A DNA stretch of 35,860 bases, taken from NCBI GenBank assembly GCA_016778895.1, contig JADHOR010000017.1, positions 1 through 35,860 of the forward strand, given 5' to 3'. How positions within the stretch are numbered: the first letter of the stretch is position 1; each line of letters begins with the position of its first letter. The notes beneath the pieces are model-generated. The model searched no databases. It saw nothing but the letters and a program-made list of their open reading frames with translations, and was not told where the DNA came from. Made by a program: the position numbers and the translations under genes. Shown piece after piece: positions 1 to 6,323 of this stretch. This DNA is from Candidatus Puniceispirillum sp. (GTDB taxonomy: Bacteria > Pseudomonadota > Alphaproteobacteria > Puniceispirillales > Puniceispirillaceae).

Positions 1-29
1 ACCCCCGCGCATTTGTCTTCCTATGCCTC

Positions 30-56
30 GGCCAGCCTTTGCGCTGGCCTTTTTTT
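30..56 (+). terminator. Rho-independent terminator at the left edge
   Basis: A perfect 7-bp stem (GGCCAGC at 30-36, GCTGGCC at 43-49) encloses the 6-nt loop CTTTGC and is followed by seven T residues. It should end transcription of a plus-strand gene lying to the left of the window. The hairpin is also part of a repeat found again near 1.0 and 2.1 kb. Confidence 0.8.
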
Positions 57-63
57 GTGGCAA
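32..63 (+). repeat. Dispersed repeat copy R1
   Basis: These 32 nt run from CCAGCC to GTGGCAA and match 2137-2168 (copy R3) at all but one position, by hand alignment. The hairpin core CCAGCCTTTGCGCTGG is also in copy R2 (1011-1026). R1 precedes the first of three single-gene modules. R1 lacks the CTATAAC-containing upstream part shared by R2 and R3, so its left boundary may reflect a junction or simple divergence. Confidence 0.7.
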
Positions 64-117
64 CCTACCGGAACACAAAGCAATAAAAGTAACGTTGACT
101 GAGTAGTAAAATAACCG

Positions 118-897
118 ATGTATAAGATTATCCAAATCACTGACCCACATTTGTCGCGACCGGGGCAGAACCTTTGGAGCCTCAACCCTTTCGAACGACT
201 GGAAACTGCGTTCAAGGATATATCGACGTTTCATAGTGATGCAGAAGCCTGCATTATATCTGGAGACCTCACAGATTCTGCCTCACCTGAAGCATTGCGG
301 TGGTTAAAGGACTCTTTGGCGGGCTTTCCCATTCCTACCCATTTGATGATTGGAAACCATGACGTTAGGTCAGTGTTCTTTGATGTTTTCCAAACATACC
401 CAAAAGATGAAAATGGATTTCTGCAATATGCATTCGAATTGGCGGGGGACCGGTTTCTTTGCTTAGACACAAAGAAGGACGAACCTGTCTCAGCGGGCCA
501 ATATTGTGGAAAGCGTATGTCTTGGCTCGAAAATGAATTAAGCAAGACCCATCAGGATGTATATCTCTTTATGCATCATCCCCCTTTTGAAGTTGGTGTC
601 CCTTACATGGACCGCATCAAGCTTGATGAAGCTGAAGCCTTCGGAAGATTAGTGTCCAATTATAAGAATGTCCGGCACATTTTTTTCGGGCATGTACATC
701 GACCAGTTTTTTTGAGCTGGCAAGGGATAACTTGCTCGGCATGCCCTGGAATCAATCATCAGATTCCATTGGTAGCTGAGGCTGTGTCCACCAAGTGTTC
801 TGTTGAGCCTCCAATGTACGCCGTAATCGAAATTGGACATGGCAATATCCGAGTAAACCAAGACGCATTTTTGGACCGGTACCCTACAGCTCGATAG
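118..897 (+). CDS. CpdA/Icc-like metallophosphoesterase
   Basis: Calcineurin-like metallophosphoesterase of 259 aa, closest by motif layout to class III cyclic-nucleotide phosphodiesterases (CpdA/Icc), which hydrolyse cAMP with a dinuclear metal centre. The metal-binding blocks are present in order: D9-x-H11 (ITDPHL), G49-D50 (GDLTD), G79-N-H-D82, H153-H154-P-P and G191-H-V-H194. There is no signal peptide, so the protein should be cytoplasmic. The ATG at 118 starts the first beta strand exactly as in the family, but no Shine-Dalgarno sequence precedes it. A TAAAAT element at 107-112 would put a transcript start near the ATG, so a leaderless mRNA is possible. The gene stands alone between repeats R1 and R2, which suggests acquired cargo. 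The true substrate could be another phosphodiester. Confidence 0.85.
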   Translation: MYKIIQITDPHLSRPGQNLWSLNPFERLETAFKDISTFHSDAEACIISGDLTDSASPEALRWLKDSLAGFPIPTHLMIGNHDVRSVFFDVFQTYPKDENGFLQYAFELAGDRFLCLDTKKDEPVSAGQYCGKRMSWLENELSKTHQDVYLFMHHPPFEVGVPYMDRIKLDEAEAFGRLVSNYKNVRHIFFGHVHRPVFLSWQGITCSACPGINHQIPLVAEAVSTKCSVEPPMYAVIEIGHGNIRVNQDAFLDRYPTAR

Positions 898-983
898 ACT
901 GCACTAATTTCAATTTGAACGTCAGTGGCTAGCAACCCATCGGTTGCAAGCCCACCTTAAACGTAGTGACGGGGCAGCTAATC

Positions 984-1026
984 CTATAACAGTGTGGGCG
1001 TCACTGACGGCCAGCCTTTGCGCTGG
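984..1026 (+). repeat. Dispersed repeat copy R2
   Basis: The copy starts with CTATAACAGTG, continues through GGCGTCAC and ends in the hairpin CCAGCCTTTGCGCTGG (1011-1026). It aligns along its whole length with 2109-2152 (copy R3) with a one-base length difference and a few substitutions. It lies between the metallophosphoesterase and the 3' end of the amidohydrolase gene. A T-run is absent here, so terminator function is doubtful for this copy. Confidence 0.7.
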
Positions 1027-1035
1027 TCTCAGGTA

Positions 1036-1989
1036 TTATTGCAAATTGAAAACCTTTACGGCGTTTTCATAAGCTAACTTTTTAGCAATATCTGAACTGA
1101 AGTTAGGCAAAAAATCCCGTTTAATTTCCTCAATCAGTTCAGGATATTTGGGTTTAAGCCCGCAACAGGTATCTGAGCCAACCATAACTCTATCTGGGAA
1201 CCGCTCAATCAGTTTACGCCAGCCCTCTTTGACACCGGATTTCCCAAACATGCGGTAATTGCCTTCGCCATATATTTTTGCTTTACGAGGCACCATTGCC
1301 GCGTGAGTTGGGCCATTCTCACCAGAGGTTTCGCAAAACACATTATCAGTTTGCGAGAATATTTTGTGAAGCTGAGGCAAAACATTGGGAGTTTTGCCCG
1401 GCACGCAATGTGCCAAGATGGTTTTGGTTGAAGGAAAGCGCCTGCTCAAGGCAATTACGCCATTGGCCAAGTTCTCAGAGTATTCGACATGCAGTTGAAC
1501 AAACCCCTTATACTTGTCTGCTATTTTATAGATTTCTATTATAACTGGGCTGTTTATAGGTATCTGGCGCCGCATTGGCATCGGCCCGCTTGAATGATTG
1601 TCTGTATGTATCTCTCCAAAACCTGTTATTTTTCCTGCCTCAAATAAGGTCACTGACTTTGAGAGCATGAATTTTATAAACTTATTATTTGGGTCTTGCA
1701 GCGCCGCCTCACCTCCGTTCTTGAACGCAGCCATAAACTGCGACTGGCCAAACGCAGGTATATAACGGCTTCCTAGCTTTGCTATCATCTCATCGGAATA
1801 GCTGCCTACACCACCACCCCATTTCACGCCAAGGCTGTCCATTTTTCCCGCATACCAATCAGCCTCTGAGGCAGTCCTTTCATAAGCATGCATATGGACG
1901 TCAGCTATCGGTAGGTCGGCTGCTAAACTTGAAGACAGAGGCCCCAGGACAATACCGAATAAAAAAATTGATTGAAGCAAATGATACAT
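1036..1989 (-). CDS. Exported amidohydrolase (amidohydrolase_2 type TIM barrel)
   Basis: A 317-aa metal-dependent hydrolase of the amidohydrolase superfamily. Residues 1-24 form a signal peptide ending SSSLAA before D25, so the mature enzyme should be periplasmic or lipid-free exported. Candidate metal and catalytic residues follow the superfamily pattern: D30-x-H32-x-H34 at the first strand, E126, H167, H194 (ILAHC) and D273 (VGSDTC). The start ATG at 1989 has an AGGAG box 7 nt upstream. The gene is AT-rich (a hand count of 1621-1680 gives 20 G/C in 60), in contrast to the pur genes further on, which is consistent with transfer. It lies alone, opposite in strand to its neighbours, between repeats R2 and R3. 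Substrate is not evident; related families include carboxylate decarboxylases and amide or lactone hydrolases. Confidence 0.75.
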   Translation of the reverse strand: MYHLLQSIFLFGIVLGPLSSSLAADLPIADVHMHAYERTASEADWYAGKMDSLGVKWGGGVGSYSDEMIAKLGSRYIPAFGQSQFMAAFKNGGEAALQDPNNKFIKFMLSKSVTLFEAGKITGFGEIHTDNHSSGPMPMRRQIPINSPVIIEIYKIADKYKGFVQLHVEYSENLANGVIALSRRFPSTKTILAHCVPGKTPNVLPQLHKIFSQTDNVFCETSGENGPTHAAMVPRKAKIYGEGNYRMFGKSGVKEGWRKLIERFPDRVMVGSDTCCGLKPKYPELIEEIKRDFLPNFSSDIAKKLAYENAVKVFNLQ

Positions 1990-2292
1990 CAGACAACTCC
2001 TAATCTAAAAGAGAACTTTCCAAAAAATATCAACCAGAAAATCATCACGCTTTTTTTACAAGTTTGGCAAGTGGCAGTGGTGAATTGCCTATATGTTGCA
2101 CCCCACTACTATAACAGTGACGGCGTCACCATACGTCCAGCCTTTGCGCTGGCCTTATTTTGTGGCAAGTTGTAAGTGTTCCCGGTCGTTGACTCAAACG
2201 CCCTCACCTCAATGAGATACCTGCCTCGCAAAGGCACTCTTTTAAGATCCTGAAATGCAGCTAGCACTTCAAAAATCAGATAGAGAAAAACA
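1990..2292. other. Gene-free stretch containing repeat R3
   Basis: About 300 bases separate the divergently transcribed amidohydrolase and homocysteine methyltransferase genes. The AGGAG of the amidohydrolase and repeat R3 are the only structures I can support. I looked for a SAM or SAH riboswitch ahead of the methyltransferase and saw no convincing fold. Confidence 0.5.
2109..2168 (+). repeat. Dispersed repeat copy R3, longest copy
   Basis: This copy contains both parts of the repeat. The left part, with CTATAACAGTG and GGCGTCAC, is shared with R2. The right part, a CCAGC/GCTGG hairpin followed by CCTTATTTTGTGGCAA, is shared with R1 with one mismatch in 32 nt. The hairpin plus TTATTTT can serve as a weak terminator on the plus strand. 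It lies between the amidohydrolase and methyltransferase modules. Confidence 0.7.
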
Positions 2293-3237
2293 ATGACAGA
2301 CTACTATGCAGAGTTGATTGAAAAGCGAGAACAGCTGTTACCAATAATCCTAGACAGCGGTGTATCAACCGAGCTTGAGCGCAGAGGGGCCAAAATGCGC
2401 AACGGGCAATGGTCTGGGTGTGTCGCTATAGATGATTATGAAAAACTAGTTGAGACCCACATTGCCTATATCGAGGCTGGAGCTGACATCATCACTGTGA
2501 ATAGCTATGCAAGTTCTCGCCTTATGCTTGGGCCAGCAGGGCTTGATAATGAAGTTCAACAGATAAATCGTTTAAATATTTCCGCTGCAATTGAAGCAAG
2601 GCAAAAAACCAGAGCGACTGTGTCTGTTGCTGGCTCCATATCTCACGCGCTTCCATTTACTGATGGGGTCGAGGGTGCGAAGCAACAACCTGATATTTCA
2701 CCTGAAGAACTATCAGATTGTTACAGCGAAATGATATCAATTTTTGAGAACGAAGGGGTTGACCTAATTCTGCTTGAAATGATGTCAATTCCAGCGCGAA
2801 TGACTCCCCTCTTTAGGTGTGCAAACAAATCAAGTTTACCAATCTGGTGTGGGTTGTCAGCGAAAAGAGAAACCCCGACGGCTCCATTGACCTCGTGGCA
2901 CGATACGTCTGTCTTGTTTGAGGATATTGTGATTAAAGCTTGCCATTATGATTTCGATGCAATCGGTATAATGCACACTTCAGTTGACGCAATTGAGGCC
3001 GCATTAATTGCAATAAAGAGTCATTTTTCAGGTATGTTGATGGCTTACCCTGACAGTGGATATTTTGTGGCGCCGAATTGGCAATTCGAAGACATAATTG
3101 AACCGCAGGTGCTGCTGGAATACGCTAGAGGCTGGCAGAAAAATGGATGCTCCATATTTGGTGGATGCTGTGGTCTTGGACCAGAACACACCACTGCTCT
3201 TAGTGAACTCAAATCGGGGTATCCGCCATCGCTATAA
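2293..3237 (+). CDS. Homocysteine S-methyltransferase family protein (MmuM/BHMT-like)
   Basis: A 314-aa protein covering the whole homocysteine-binding domain family, whose members move a methyl group from S-methylmethionine, betaine or similar donors to homocysteine using a zinc-bound thiol. The N-terminal block ILDSGVSTELERRG (19-32), the conserved VNSY segment (69-72), AYPDSG (251-256) and the C-terminal zinc motif GGCCG (290-294, C292 and C293) are present. At the place where relatives carry the first zinc cysteine (usually GxNC) this protein reads GIMH, with H228. The metal may therefore be held by Cys2His, or the activity may differ. The RBS is weak (AGAGA about 7 nt upstream of the ATG). 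The stop codon lies inside the degenerate repeat R4, next to an integrase remnant, so the gene is probably cargo of a decayed element. Confidence 0.82.
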   Translation: MTDYYAELIEKREQLLPIILDSGVSTELERRGAKMRNGQWSGCVAIDDYEKLVETHIAYIEAGADIITVNSYASSRLMLGPAGLDNEVQQINRLNISAAIEARQKTRATVSVAGSISHALPFTDGVEGAKQQPDISPEELSDCYSEMISIFENEGVDLILLEMMSIPARMTPLFRCANKSSLPIWCGLSAKRETPTAPLTSWHDTSVLFEDIVIKACHYDFDAIGIMHTSVDAIEAALIAIKSHFSGMLMAYPDSGYFVAPNWQFEDIIEPQVLLEYARGWQKNGCSIFGGCCGLGPEHTTALSELKSGYPPSL

Positions 3238-3265
3238 CATTGGCTCAGTGCAGCCAGCCTTTGGC
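3232..3265 (+). repeat. Degenerate repeat copy R4
   Basis: CTATAAC (3232-3238) and CCAGCCTTT (3254-3262) occur in the same order as in R2 and R3, but the spacing is 5-6 nt shorter and the hairpin is lost (TTGGCC follows). It overlaps the stop codon of the methyltransferase gene and begins where similarity to the integrase stops. With so few matching bases, common ancestry is only likely, not certain. Confidence 0.4.
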
Positions 3266-3411
3266 CGCTTCCCAAAAACAAAGGACTTGATGCGCTTTTT
3301 GGTGATTCACACTGAAAAACCAGACACCTCTGTATCCCGAACCCAGGCCTGCTCTTTTTCAGCCGAACATAGAAGCTTGGCAACCACAGATGCTGTTATT
3401 TTCTGTTTCAT
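3265..3411 (-). pseudogene. Remnant of a phage-type tyrosine integrase (N-terminal arm-binding domain)
   Basis: Reading from ATG at 3411 on the minus strand gives MKQKITASVVAKL, then AWVRDTEVSGFSV, a TGA stop at 3309-3307, and in the same frame ITKKRIKSFVFGKRPKAG. This is the layout of the N-terminal domain of P4-like integrases (DUF4102 type), in which a D-T-E-x-x-G-F-x-V-R-V-T-x-x-G-x-K-S-F pattern is usual. The stop falls where relatives normally have Arg, so a CGA-to-TGA change is a simple explanation. Only about 50 codons remain. The catalytic domain is absent and the frame ends at 3232, next to the methyltransferase gene. The reading frame is open upstream to 3528, but the ATG at 3411 fits the family start. 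Confidence 0.65.
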
Positions 3412-3463
3412 CACACCACGTCGATTCTTAACGAAGTTCAAAAAAATCAAAAACATATATTTG

Positions 3464-3491
3464 AAAAGGGCTCCCAAAAGGAGCCCTTTTT
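3464..3491. terminator. Bidirectional terminator hairpin
   Basis: GGGCTCC (3468-3474) pairs with GGAGCCC (3480-3486) around the loop CAAAA. The flanking AAAA and TTTTT extend the stem and provide U-tracts in both directions. It sits just upstream of the integrase remnant and ahead of the small lipoprotein gene. It would isolate that gene from the left-hand region. Confidence 0.75.
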
Positions 3492-3592
3492 CATAAGCAA
3501 AGTCTTTGAATAATCTTTTGCTTGCCACATTCAGAACAAATAAAAGCCAAGCTGCCCACCTAAGATCAATACTCTATTGGAGGATATAATTC

Positions 3593-3793
3593 ATGACCAA
3601 AATTTTTCTGACATTGTTTGCCATGACGCTTGGTGGTTGCAATGCAGCATATATTGAAACAGTTAATAAACAGCTCGCTGAAGGCTACAGATGGGTAGAA
3701 ATACCATGTCGGCCTGCAAAATCGGATGTGCCGTCAATTACAATAAATACGCCAGACAACAAAAAACTGGTCTGTAATGAACTGCAAAAGTAG
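3593..3793 (+). CDS. Small predicted lipoprotein
   Basis: A 66-aa protein with a type II signal peptide: MTK, a hydrophobic stretch, then the lipobox LGGC with the lipidated cysteine at C16. The mature part is about 50 aa and contains two further cysteines (C39 and C61) that could form a disulfide in the periplasm. A strong GGAGG box lies upstream of the ATG at the usual spacing, which supports real translation. I do not recognise the family. It is flanked by a bidirectional terminator on the left and a long inverted repeat on the right, so it is probably transcribed alone. Confidence 0.6.
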   Translation: MTKIFLTLFAMTLGGCNAAYIETVNKQLAEGYRWVEIPCRPAKSDVPSITINTPDNKKLVCNELQK

Positions 3794-4210
3794 TTTTCGC
3801 TGATTGGCTTTCATATTTAAGAAGTGAGCAGTCATTTTTTTTGCGTAGACCTCCGAGTGAACTCCACATTTAGGCACCATTACCAATGGAACTGCACGAA
3901 CACAGGCAGTTCCATTGGTAATGGTGCATCAAAGTAGTGCAGACCTACTCCCCGCCCGCACCATCTTTAAAGCTAAACCAGAGCTTACAAATTGATCTTC
4001 AAGGATTCTTTTGTATTGCCGTAAGGGTGGGTAGCTGTGTTGATATTGTGATGTTTTGTTTAGCGAGGTTAGTTACACTAATGGGGGCGCTTTAGAGATT
4101 GTGTGGAGCTCTTTGGGTCAACTTTAGACCTGAATCACAAATTGTTGATCCCAGATGGGCAATAGGCGATTAACATTTTTTTATAAATCCAGAATAAGAA
4201 CGAGCTGGCA
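3794..4210. other. Gene-free stretch with a long inverted repeat
   Basis: About 417 bases between the lipoprotein gene and the convergent alpha/beta hydrolase gene. The perfect inverted repeat at 3874-3927 is the only clear structure. Reading frames here are short and none resembles a known protein. Confidence 0.5.
3874..3927. repeat. Perfect 22-bp inverted repeat with 10-nt loop
   Basis: The left arm 3874-3895 (starting GCACCATTACC) is the exact reverse complement of the right arm 3906-3927 (ending GGTAATGGTGC). The loop is 3896-3905. No T-run follows on either strand, so it is not a normal intrinsic terminator. Such a long perfect stem could form a cruciform, be a recombination or element end, or be a protein-binding palindrome. 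Confidence 0.85.
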
Positions 4211-5059
4211 TTACCCATCGACGATATCTTTAAGAACTGGCATTAGATATTGTTTGAACAGGGTTGGGTTTTCACTCATTGGGAAATGCCCCATACCCTC
4301 CATCAAAATGGATTTTGATCCCCTGATTCTCTGGGCTGTGGCGAACATGCGTTCAGGTGTGCAAGAACAATCATATTCGCCTGACATCAAATAGATGGGG
4401 CATAAGCTGGTATCAATATTACCTGAGACTTTGTCAAAGTTACCGTCGAGCCAATAGAAATGCAGATCACCCTTGAAAATACCCGGCCCACCTTGCATGT
4501 AGTGCCACAGTGTTTCATGGCGAAAATGGCTTGGGCTTTGAGGTGCAACCTGAGACGAGACGAACGCCGCCTGAATTTCGCCACCATGCACATCCGGTCG
4601 GTGTAGCCAGTCCAAATCATAATATGGCGATAAATTATCAGCACCTTCCAGCGCGATCATGGCGCGATATTGCAACGGGTTGTCAAGGGCTAGATGGCAA
4701 ACGATGCGTCCCCCCATCGAACATCCCATTACTACCGGCTTATTAAGGCCTAGCGCGGCAATGACGGAGTTCACTACGCTCTTATATCCATCGACGGTAA
4801 GTTTATATTCAGTCGTTTGGAAATTTTCTGGTGGGTTCGATTTACCATGCCACGGCATATCAAAGGCAATTACCCTAAACTGGCTCGTAATGTCCTTGTC
4901 ACAGAGAATGTGGCGAAACTGGCGGGCGTCGGAACCGGCTGTGTGCAGGCATAGAAGAGGGATGCCGGCACCACTTTCTTCCATGTAAATTCTATACGAC
5001 GTGCCCGCCACCTCTAATGTAAAATACCTACCTTTGATGGGTTCAAACTCGATATCCAT
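4211..5059 (-). CDS. Alpha/beta hydrolase
   Basis: A 282-aa alpha/beta-fold hydrolase with a complete apparent triad. The nucleophile elbow is GCSMGG (S114), the acid is D230 in GEYD, and the histidine is H258 in GMGHFP. The oxyanion region is LHTAGSD (38-44), and FDMPWHGKS (66-74) is the usual loop after strand 4. There is no signal peptide, so it is cytoplasmic. The start is ATG at 5059, with AGGGAA overlapping the end of the upstream gene 8 nt away, so the two are co-transcribed. The partner is an SCP2-like lipid-binding protein, which suggests a lipid, steroid or hydrophobic ester substrate; that is inference from context only. Confidence 0.8.
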   Translation of the reverse strand: MDIEFEPIKGRYFTLEVAGTSYRIYMEESGAGIPLLCLHTAGSDARQFRHILCDKDITSQFRVIAFDMPWHGKSNPPENFQTTEYKLTVDGYKSVVNSVIAALGLNKPVVMGCSMGGRIVCHLALDNPLQYRAMIALEGADNLSPYYDLDWLHRPDVHGGEIQAAFVSSQVAPQSPSHFRHETLWHYMQGGPGIFKGDLHFYWLDGNFDKVSGNIDTSLCPIYLMSGEYDCSCTPERMFATAQRIRGSKSILMEGMGHFPMSENPTLFKQYLMPVLKDIVDG

Positions 5060-5067
5060 CCGCTGAC

Positions 5068-5436
5068 TTAACTTTCCCTATTCTTTGATATTAGGTCCTT
5101 AAAATATTGAAGGTTTTGCATAAGTGGCAACAAGTCACCATCGATTTTGACGAGACCTTTTGCCAGCATCGCAAATATATCGTGGTAATCTCTTTGAGGA
5201 ATTTTCTGCCAATGTTTGCGCCAGCTGGACGCTTCAGCGCGAATGGAGAAACTACCCGTTGTGGTTTGCAGTTTCCGCTGGGAGATTTTGATTATTTTTC
5301 CCTGTTTAATGGTGATCAAATAATCAACTTCTCCAACTCCAATTGTAAAAGTTAAATCTACCCAGCGCCCCCTGTGTACCAGTGCCGGGTCAGCATTCAC
5401 GAGGCTGCTCAATCCAGTTAGATCCAAATAATACAA
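5068..5436 (-). CDS. SCP2-like (sterol carrier protein 2 fold) protein
   Basis: A protein of about 122 aa. Its central strand region (RGRWVDLTFTIGVG), the tryptophan segment SSWRKHWQKIP and the ending KIDGDLLPLMQNLQYFKDL fit bacterial SCP2-like proteins, which usually end with a GD-x-x-x-LM-x-N-L-x-YFK pattern. These proteins bind hydrophobic ligands in a tunnel. No ATG is available: the frame is open up to a stop at 5478-5476, and the first plausible starts are TTG codons (5436 or 5427), so the start is uncertain. It is the first gene of a two-gene unit with the alpha/beta hydrolase. Confidence 0.65.
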   Translation of the reverse strand: MYYLDLTGLSSLVNADPALVHRGRWVDLTFTIGVGEVDYLITIKQGKIIKISQRKLQTTTGSFSIRAEASSWRKHWQKIPQRDYHDIFAMLAKGLVKIDGDLLPLMQNLQYFKDLISKNRES

Positions 5437-5768
5437 AGCTGGCCATTTCCTGTATTTGCGGTCTTCGTATTTATGCTAGCGACAAGATAGCACCAGTCAA
5501 TGGCACAATTTCAGCATTTTCGAACATTAAAGCCGCATCCCAAGATTAACCTGGCTGGCAACCATGTGAATGGCTTATTACCTCAAACGATCAAGGGTCT
5601 TTTTACTCTGCCACTAATTCACCCATGGAAGATTTATAACCAGTAACAATAACGTTTTGTTAAGCCTTCCAAAAACCTACAGTCGCGTCAATCGACGATC
5701 AACCAGTGCAACCGGTGGGCGAATAATCAAGACCGGTTGCTGACTAATTATTGAGGGTTTTTGGTAGG
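5437..5768. other. Gene-free stretch between divergent history blocks
   Basis: About 330 bases between the 5' end of the SCP2-like gene and the 3' end of the nucleosidase gene. It holds the hairpin at 5708-5740 and a pair of inverted 9-mers, CCAAAAACC (5669-5677) and GGTTTTTGG (5756-5764), that could fold the region together. A 48-codon plus-strand frame at 5500-5646 has no RBS and no recognisable similarity. The promoter of the SCP2-like/hydrolase pair must lie in the left part. Confidence 0.45.
5708..5740. terminator. Hairpin downstream of the nucleosidase gene
   Basis: GCAACCGGT (5708-5716) is the exact reverse complement of ACCGGTTGC (5732-5740), giving a 9-bp stem with a 15-nt loop. It lies about 30 bases past the stop of the minus-strand nucleosidase gene. 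There is no strong U-tract, so it may stabilise the mRNA end rather than terminate transcription by itself. Confidence 0.4.
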
Positions 5769-6323
5769 TTATTTATTGAGGATTTCAGCTGAAAAAAGCC
5801 TAGCACCAATGGCTACTTGCTGGCTCCAGTCCTTAGGAGCGTCACCATCAGCATTATCCGAAATAAACTTGAAGCAATGAAAATCAATGGCTTTTTGCCG
5901 ACAAATCTTGGCAAGCGCATAGGCTTCCATATCAACAAGGTCGGTGACAATTTCGGGCGGCGCGCTGACAAATTGATCGCCAGTGCTACAGCTTAATCCC
6001 TCTCCGTCGGTGGTGATCTCGATATCCTTTTCAAATGGCGTTTGGCCAAGCGCAAACCCCAACGCCCGCACATCCATATCACGCTGCAGGAAACGGGTTA
6101 CGACATGCAGCCCGCTGAGGTCGGGGCGGAGCGCGCCGGCACTGCCGTAATTTACTACCTGTCGCGGTTGATATTTCGCAATTGCATCGCACAATGTCAC
6201 GCTGGCATTTATTTTGCCAACGCCGGTATAAACGATGTCCCACCCTGCCGCCATTGCCCGCGGTAGTTCATTTTCCAGCGCCACCACAAGCAGCGTTGTT
6301 TGCGGATTAAATCTAGTCATCAT
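5769..6323 (-). CDS. mtnN: 5'-methylthioadenosine/S-adenosylhomocysteine nucleosidase
   Basis: A nucleosidase of the PNP/UDP phosphorylase family, which cleaves methylthioadenosine and S-adenosylhomocysteine to adenine plus the thioribose derivative. Visible family blocks are ALENELPRA (E17/E19, the water-activating glutamate region), YTGVGKINA (32-40), VNYGSAGAL (57-65), VDMEAYALAK (130-139, ribose-binding Met-Glu) and FISDNADG (153-160, general acid D156). At 184 aa it is shorter than the roughly 230-aa enterobacterial enzyme; the loss is in the middle of the protein. Two adjacent ATG codons (6323 and 6320) are possible starts. Both overlap the end of apt, so translation is coupled to it. 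The adenine made here is the substrate of Apt. Confidence 0.82.
   Translation of the reverse strand: MMTRFNPQTTLLVVALENELPRAMAAGWDIVYTGVGKINASVTLCDAIAKYQPRQVVNYGSAGALRPDLSGLHVVTRFLQRDMDVRALGFALGQTPFEKDIEITTDGEGLSCSTGDQFVSAPPEIVTDLVDMEAYALAKICRQKAIDFHCFKFISDNADGDAPKDWSQQVAIGARLFSAEILNK

Noticed and set aside
30-2168. Integron attC interpretation of repeats R1-R3
   Set aside because: The repeats lack convincing RYYYAAC/GTTRRRY core pairs, the genes are not in one orientation, and the nearby integrase remnant is phage-type, not IntI.
2169-2292. Possible SAM or SAH riboswitch ahead of the homocysteine methyltransferase
   Set aside because: I could not pair the conserved helices of the known classes; only short chance stems were found.
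5500-5646. 48-codon plus-strand frame in the gap before the nucleosidase gene
   Set aside because: No ribosome site, no recognisable similarity, and the frame is short enough to arise by chance.
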